NCBI GenBank assembly: GCA_033977485.1 | Contig: CM066992.1 | Coordinates: 104,953,450-105,017,449 of the forward strand | DNA: 64,000 nt | Source: Hydrangea macrophylla | Taxonomy: Eukaryota; Streptophyta; Magnoliopsida; Cornales; Hydrangeaceae | Reading direction: 5' to 3' | Shown: one piece after another, positions 58,066 through 64,000 of the stretch | Position numbering within the stretch: position 1 is the stretch's first letter | Layout: every line of letters begins with the position of its first letter | The notes under the pieces: model-generated | Database searches by the model: none | Told to the model about the DNA's origin: nothing | What the model saw: the letters and a program-made list of their open reading frames with translations, nothing else | Position numbers and translations under genes: made by a program

Positions 58066-58458
58066 TTGTTTATTTAAACGGTTCAAAATGCTCATAATTA
58101 GATCATGGCCGTTAATTGTTCCAATGAATGACTGGGACCCACAAGTTTTCGAGACTCATGAACCACGTTTGGGAGCGAACGAGTAGGTCGGCTGGTCGGA
58201 TGAGGCTATTTGTTTGACTGCATGATCTGTGCAGAATGGTTGGTTGAAGATGAAATGGATTACTCCATTTTGGAATGGGACATTAATAAATTTTACTAAC
58301 ATTCACACCCACAAATTGTAGTGAATACCCCTCACTTTCCTAATTTACTTTACTTAACAGTTTAGGTTTGGGTGTAATACTGGAATTTAAATGGGGCACA
58401 TGACTCATAACTCCCTAAAATGGACTAAAATAAGTAATAGGTCTACGCGTTTTGTTTT

Positions 58459-58568
58459 GGGTGATGCTAATGCCAAAGCACAAAGTGTCACTAAAAGTTT
58501 TAGTGACACTTAGATATGTGTCACTAAAGCTTTTAGTGACACTTAGTGTTTTGGCATTAGCACTAGCC
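58459..58568. mobile_element. Palindromic MITE with ATGCTAATGCC ends
   Basis: TGCTAATGCCAAAGCACAAAG and the inverse of CTTAGTGTTTTGGCATTAGCA flank a second inverted pair built on GTGTCACTAAAAGTTTTAGTGACAC-type sequence. Non-coding, about 110 bp. Confidence 0.65.
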
Positions 58569-58959
58569 TTTATTTTTTATGTCAAAAGTTTTTGAGTTGT
58601 TTTGGACAAAAATGACCATAAAATGTTATTAACATGTCTCTCTCCTTATTTTCAACAACTTTCTAAAACAATTTTTTGTTTAAAGTTTTTTAATATTCAA
58701 AATGCCATAACTTTCAAAATATAAATCAGTTTTCGATAAATTTTATGTATCTGTGATTTACAAAACAAGATCCATAATACCTATAAAATTCTTTAAAAAA
58801 AAAAAAAGCAAATTTCGCAATCACAAACGGATATCAACAAAAAATTATTATTATTATTATCGTTATTGTAAAACTAACACTTCCATTGAGTAGATCTCGA
58901 AAAAATATCCCAAAAATAAAAAATAAAAAAAAATCATCTAAAACGGCTACAGAATCACA

Positions 58960-59372
58960 AAGTTATGGTCATTTTAGAACATGTTACTGTCTTTAAGTGT
59001 TGCCCAGTTAAAGACAGTAACATGATACTGTCAACAGTAATATTTCTTCAAATTGACCAAATAATTGCAAAATTATGGAAATACAGTAACATATTATCAA
59101 AAATTAAACGTTTTTACAAAGATAGTAACATCATTGTTGCATAAAGTTGTGAAATTAGGGTCATTTAGTAGATGTTACTGTCTTTAAAAACTATCCTCAT
59201 GCAAAAAACAGTAACATATCATTAAAGAATAGCAACATGGTATTGAACGAAAAAAACAGTAATATGTCGTCGATAGTAACATTTCTTTAAATTGACCTAA
59301 TAATCGCAAAATTATGGCCAATTTTTAGATGTTACTGTCCAGTTAAAAACAGTGACAATATCATCAAATGCA

Positions 59373-59422
<50 letters not shown>

Positions 59423-59510
59423 CAACAACAACAAAAAATAAATAAATAAATCGAAGGTAGTATCATGTCATTATCGCAAAAAGAAACAGTGACATTACGT
59501 TAGTGTGGTT
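58960..59510. repeat. GTTACTGT / ACAGTAAC-rich block
   Basis: Roughly a dozen copies of ACAGTAACAT or its inverse ATGTTACTGT, several decayed, scattered in 550 bp with shared spacers such as AAATTGACCAAATAATTGC. A short hairpin pairs TTACTGTCTTTAA with TTAAAGACAGTAA at 58983-59015. No gene. Interrupted by an AAT/AAC microsatellite at 59373-59433. Confidence 0.7.
59373..59433. repeat. AAT/AAC microsatellite
   Basis: About 15 AAT units followed by about 5 AAC units. Confidence 0.9.
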
Positions 59511-59973
59511 CGATAGTAAGATGAATTTTATTTTATTTTTCATTTTTTCATAGTCATTTATGAATCTTGTTTGATAGATCTTTCCTTCTAGATTACAAAT
59601 ATATAAATTTTATTCAAAATGGAGTTGTGGTTAGAAAGTTATAGCATTTTTAAAGTTTGAAAAAAAAATACTTACTTGAAGAACGTGCTGAGGTGGTAAA
59701 ACAGAAATAATAATGTTCTATGTGTGACGGGGGCAAATTTGTCAATAGCCTTATTTTCAGTTTAAAATTGGACTTAAGGCCATATAATTCAAAATTGATT
59801 GTCCTTACCTCCTTAAAAAAAACGGGCTGGGCTAATCACCATAAACAGTCCATTCTAGGGACTGTTATTTAATTTTCCCAATTTAAAATAAATATAAAAA
59901 AAAGGAATTGTTATTGCCAATGCATCATTGAACCAAGGTACTCTATAGTACCATTCTCAGAGCATGTGGTACC

Positions 59974-60555
59974 TGTTATCCAAAATATATTAGGATGTAT
60001 AAATCTGATAAAAATACTGTATATAAAACAGAACATGGTTTATACGAACAACGTATAAATCTGAAATAAAGAACCAACAATACTGCAATAAGTAAATACA
60101 GTTAACAAAACAAAACCTAGTATAAATGAACCTGGTACAGATGCAAAGCAGACAATAGATTGAGTCTAGTGTTTGACACTATGTCCTTAAGACAATTATG
60201 CCCCGCATTGGTGCTCACGGATTTGCGGCATTTGTCTCCCAGGATACAACGATCTCTCCCCTTACTATAGAAGCACTTCAAATAATAAGGTTCCAGCGAA
60301 CCATACTTGTATTTGTACTCTCTCAGACACTTGACACACTCTATATGTATATATGAACTATGTAATATTCTCTAAATTAATTCTCCAAAATAAATGGAAG
60401 TTAGTTGTATATATAGGCCAATAGGTGGCTGTTGGTGAATAGTCATGGCCGGTGACTATTCATGAACAGTCATAACTAGTCACATAAGGGAGTGTTTGGC
60501 ATGACCAAACTCTACCATATACAACACTAAAAATTTCTCATTCAATTTTCCAACA
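59974..60555 (-). repeat. Copia-type 3' LTR
   Basis: On the minus strand it begins TGTTGGAAAATTGAATG and ends TTTTGGATAACA, 582 bp, with TG...CA ends. A purine-rich CTGTAGGGGAT directly precedes it, and a TATATATAC box lies near 60410. The TGTTGGAA start is common in plant Copia LTRs. Confidence 0.7.
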
Positions 60556-61815
60556 ATCCCCTACAGGAATGAAAATTTGTACAACATGCAAACTCGAATG
60601 TAGACACGAAGAGAGTACAGTGGAATGACACTCCATCGGGAGAGGTAGCTTTCAGCTTTGAACCTTCCGTAGTAAAGAACTATCGGATTTACTCGGCTAA
60701 ACAGTGAACGCGATGTCTTGAACTGTTCAGGCTTTGGTGTAACAATAGAACTCACACAGAGTCACTCCAAACACTTTCAATTCTCACGGTTGTGTTCATT
60801 TTGGCCCTGAACAACTCCCGACTTTATGAGTGCTCTACAGAATTCAGCCTTTAAATTTCTCATAGAAGCGGCCACATTTCACACTCACATAGGTGATTTC
60901 TTATTAAGAGTATTCTGCTATACTCCACTTGGATTTTCAAGTTATAAGAATCATTAAAAGCATAACTTATCCTAATCTTGCTGCAGTCAGCACTGTTTTC
61001 ATCATAAGAATGGGTAGGAATGTTTACCTCCTCAATGCTTCCACCGAGTTACACATAACTTAGTTGTCCCTTTTGAACCTAAATCTTGGGATCTCCAGTC
61101 AGCTAGGTTGGATTTCCATTATGTCGACTCTTTATTTACAGTCTTTTAATCCCATTACCCTTGATGAATAGCAAACTTGCTCTCTTGTAATATATACTTT
61201 AATGATATGCGGATCCGCATTATATTTCTTTGACTTTTCCTAGTCAATAGAAATAATTTCAATTGAGACCAGTTGCTTCACGGTAATATATCTATGACAA
61301 ATGTATCAAGATATAACGTCATATTACTCAGTGCCCTTCCAATCACTAATGGACTATCTCACTATACATAAACAAGTGGCACAGGTTTCGTCCTTTATGG
61401 AATGTCCTCTAAGAAATGGAGAAGTTACTCAACTTCCTCTTACTTTATCTAGAGCATTGAATTTAGACTCCATTGTTGATCAAGCAATGCAAGTCTATTT
61501 AGAAAATTTCTTAGGGATGACTGCACTACACTATAAATATTCACGTTTGGATTTTGAGTCTTTTGAAACAAATACCCAATTTCTTATGCAATTCATAGTT
61601 CAGGAGGTGTCTCAAATATTTGAGAACACTAACTATCACTTTCTAGTGGTCAATATAGAAAACTATTGACATAACTCTATTTCTTGCTTGACATGAATTT
61701 TCTCAAGCTGTTACTTTGGCGCTTGTTTTAATCCATGAAGATATTTCACAAGTCTAAAACACTTTTCCCCCTTTCCGTAGAACAATTAACTCTTATGATT
61801 ATTTTTAGCAATTCC
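60556..61815 (-). pseudogene. Decayed internal region of the Copia element
   Basis: Near 61690-61755 the minus strand reads LVKYLHGLKQAPK, then a stop, then QLEKIH, matching the Copia reverse transcriptase block YGLKQAPRQW. The rest, 60556-61650, shows no recognisable pol and is probably rearranged or non-coding. A 122-codon plus-strand frame at 61301-61669 has no recognised domain. The 5' LTR is absent. Confidence 0.5.
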
Positions 61816-62346
61816 TATAAATTCTTTTTTATGGTTGCTAATCTCAAAGTAATGTCTTTAAGCTCCAATGTGAGCTAACTTTTTTGACTAATATTTCAAG
61901 TTTACCACACTTAATCATCTTGGGTTTCAAAGTTAATCATCTTGGTTAACTCCAAGGCTAACTATCCATATAATTAATTAATTTACAAGAGCACAAATAC
62001 ACAAAATTTTCATACTTGCAAAATATTAGATTCTAAATAGATCAACCATATACAGTACTTGCAAAATATTAGATTCCAAATAAATCAACCCCCACATTTG
62101 CAAGTATCTGTGGTCACATGTTAATACAAGCATTATTACTACCCCACATTTCATGATTTTATCGATCATATGCACACTACAGTACTTGCATTATTACTAC
62201 CCCACATTTGAAATTTAAGAATAAATTAAAAACAGTCAAGGGGTAAAACATAAAATTTCCAAATTGATAGGGGTCAAAGTTCTAATAATCCAACAGTCTA
62301 AAAGAAACGACTTTTCTAAAACAACACAATGATTCCAGATGAAATG
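61816..62346. other. AT-rich spacer, no gene seen
   Basis: Contains a near-duplicate phrase TACTTGCAAAATATTAGATT (about 62014 and 62055) and ACCCCACATTT words. No coding segment. Confidence 0.4.
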
Positions 62347-63010
62347 TGTTGATACGTACTAATATGAACAAAAATATCAGGTCAAAGTCATGCCTCGCTA
62401 CCTCAGCAAAGAGAAGCCAAATCACCTCGAATCTGGGCTGACTACCCAACATCCCGGGGCGTTACACAAAACTGCCCGGTTCGGTCCAAAGCCCGGGCAT
62501 TCGCTCCTGGGCTGGCCCCACATGGGCGCACCTCCAGAAGGTGTGGTTGCTTGCCCAGCAAACAACCAGACAGTTTCCTATCCCAACTAGAAGTCTAAAT
62601 GGAAGGAGCAAGTGATTTCCTAAATCGCTTAGGAAAATCTCCTAAATTCATGTAAATCGGTTATAATCAGATTAAACTTCCTAATCTGCAAACTTACCTT
62701 GTACGGGTGGTCTCTTGCACTTATAAAAGAGGCCACTCACCCCCCATTGAGGGGGGGGAGGGAGGGGAGGGATCGCAATCTGAACCAAAAGAATAGCATA
62801 TTATATTCACTTATACACATATACCCAGTCGGTTTGGTTGGTAGTGCCGCGTAATCTGTTGCCTCACCAATAGCCGCTGGTGATCTGTTAGTGAAAGCGC
62901 ACAGACGCACCCGTGGACGTAGGTCACCTCATTAACGGGGTCGAACCACATACAAAATTTATTGTGTCCATCTTTCTCTCAAAATTACTCTTACCCAATT
63001 TTTGGCATCA
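62347..63010 (+). repeat. Probable 5' LTR of a Tat-like gypsy element
   Basis: Starts near TGTTGATACG and ends near TTTTTGGCATCA. It contains a TATA-type ACTTATAAAAGAGGCCACTC box at about 62718 and a CCGTGGACG-rich leader. TTTGGCGCCATCTGTGG follows at 63015, the primer-site-like sequence seen after LTRs of this group. The right LTR is outside the window, so the borders are inferred. Confidence 0.55.
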
Positions 63011-63077
63011 TCAGTTTGGCGCCATCTGTGGAAAACCGATTGCTTTCTTCGAAAACAAATCTTTGACTGATCAACAT

Positions 63078-64000
63078 GCCCCCAAGAAAGGTAAGAACAC
63101 CACTGCTCCAACGAGACCGGCGAACTCACAAACCAGACGACCGGCCGCCTCTATGTCCTTCGAATAGGTCACCGTGGCTCTCGCACAACTCCTAGAGGGC
63201 CAACAGCGAACCCAGTAGTAGATTGAAGTGCTGCTGGCCCGACAGAATGAGCTCCCTCAAATTGAGGAGCAGCCCAAAAAAGGCGTGCCCAACCAAAAGC
63301 CTCTATGGGTCGACAACACACCCACACTGCACCTAAATCCCCCCCACCAGGTTGGAGATGGCACGGGGATGACGAACGTAGCCAGGCCCCCAAGCGAACC
63401 CGACAAAATGCCAGGGCTAACCCGCGTTGGGCGGGAGATGCCAGAGACATCATCAATAGTAGGCGTGCTGCCAGAAGGAATGGACCATGACATATGGCCA
63501 GGGAATCGACCGAGGACCCCCCGGCCAAGAGCCAGGGAGATCTTCGGTACACGATCACCCGGAGCCGGAGCCGGGTCCTATCCCCAAGGATAACACACTT
63601 CGAAGAAGAGGCCTCGTCATCTGATCCGACTTACCACTCGGATATAGAAGGGAAGACCGAACGGAAAGGCATGAAGGCTCAAATCCAGGACCTCCAGAAA
63701 TAGATCAAGCAACTGAGCCGCAAGCAGCGCCATGATAATACCAACACAGATACCGAGTCGCCCTACACCATTCGGTCACCGGATTCCCCATCCCGCGAAA
63801 GTGTAAGCCACCGCATTTCAACTCCTACGACGGGCCAGGGAGCCCAATGGATCACGTTCATACATACAAAGCCCAGATGACATTAGTCACCACCGTCGAC
63901 GAGTTACTGTGCCTGGCCTTTTCCAGCACTCTCAAGGGGCCAGTCGCGCAGTGGTTCAACGCTTTTAAACCCCGAATGGTTGATGACTTCAAGACACTGA
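63078..64000 (+). pseudogene. Gypsy gag region, frameshifted, cut by window edge
   Basis: Basic, Pro/Arg/Ser-rich N-terminal pieces run to about 63800 with stops (for example at 63701). From about 63817 the frame reads FNSYDGPGSPMDHVHTYKA and then AFSSTLKGPVAQWFNAF, the retrotransposon gag domain pattern. It continues past the right edge. Confidence 0.7.

Noticed and set aside
61301..61669. 122-codon plus-strand frame
   Set aside because: No recognised domain, located in a decayed Copia internal region; an unrecognised gene cannot be fully excluded.

Overview
This is nuclear DNA from a flowering plant, most likely a eudicot. The host genes have introns and plant-specific families, non-coding DNA is AT-rich, and most of the window is layered plant transposable elements. 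The species cannot be told from the sequence.

Host genes. (1) The 5' part of an F-box/leucine-rich-repeat gene of the SKIP17 type lies on the minus strand at 1-1895: four exons, cut by the left edge. (2) A two-exon minus-strand gene at 5231-7972 encodes the type II small subunit of heterodimeric geranylgeranyl diphosphate synthase (GGR). (3) A plus-strand DUF6598-type gene at 49438-50480 carries two apparent single-base frameshifts. (4) A five-exon minus-strand RopGEF gene, closest to ROPGEF1, lies at 51538-56696. In Arabidopsis GGR and ROPGEF1 are near neighbours (At4g38460 and At4g38430). Here they keep the same order and strand but are about 43 kb apart, almost all of it transposon DNA.

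Layout. 1-5.2 kb: F-box gene, then a foldback element, a small MITE and a hAT-type element full of TTCGGAA repeats. 5.2-8.0 kb: GGR, whose intron holds a MITE and a LINE fragment. 9.1-9.9 kb: a second LINE copy of the same family. 11.0-13.1 kb: a Mutator-like element carrying a captured gypsy-type gene fragment. 13.2-31.1 kb: a nested complex. A palindromic MITE is split by a Ty3/gypsy chromovirus with 2-kb LTRs (TSD AGGGT). Its 3' LTR is split by a solo LTR of another family (TSD TAGAC, itself carrying a Mutator-type MITE) and by a 6.3-kb CACTA element (TSD CAC, itself carrying a Tourist-type MITE). 31.2-38.6 kb: a Helitron, a long-TIR element, an inverted solo LTR of the chromovirus (TSD TTAGT), more Mutator-type elements and a second Helitron end. 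40-46 kb: MITEs, a SINE with an 18-bp TSD, and LTR-like DNA. 47-49.4 kb: the 3' half of a second gypsy element, ending next to the DUF6598 gene. 57-64 kb: Mutator-type copies, an unusual GTTACTGT-rich block, a Copia 3' end, and the 5' end of a Tat-like gypsy element running off the right edge.

No tRNA, rRNA, CRISPR or operon-like structure was seen. The host genes have unrelated roles: protein turnover, plastid isoprenoid supply and ROP GTPase signalling. The most interesting material is the nesting history, two LINE copies that have ORF1 but no ORF2, the repeat-filled hAT element, and dense palindromic or CpG-rich arrays inside LTRs. Coordinates were read by eye, so element borders backed by target-site duplications are firmer than the others.
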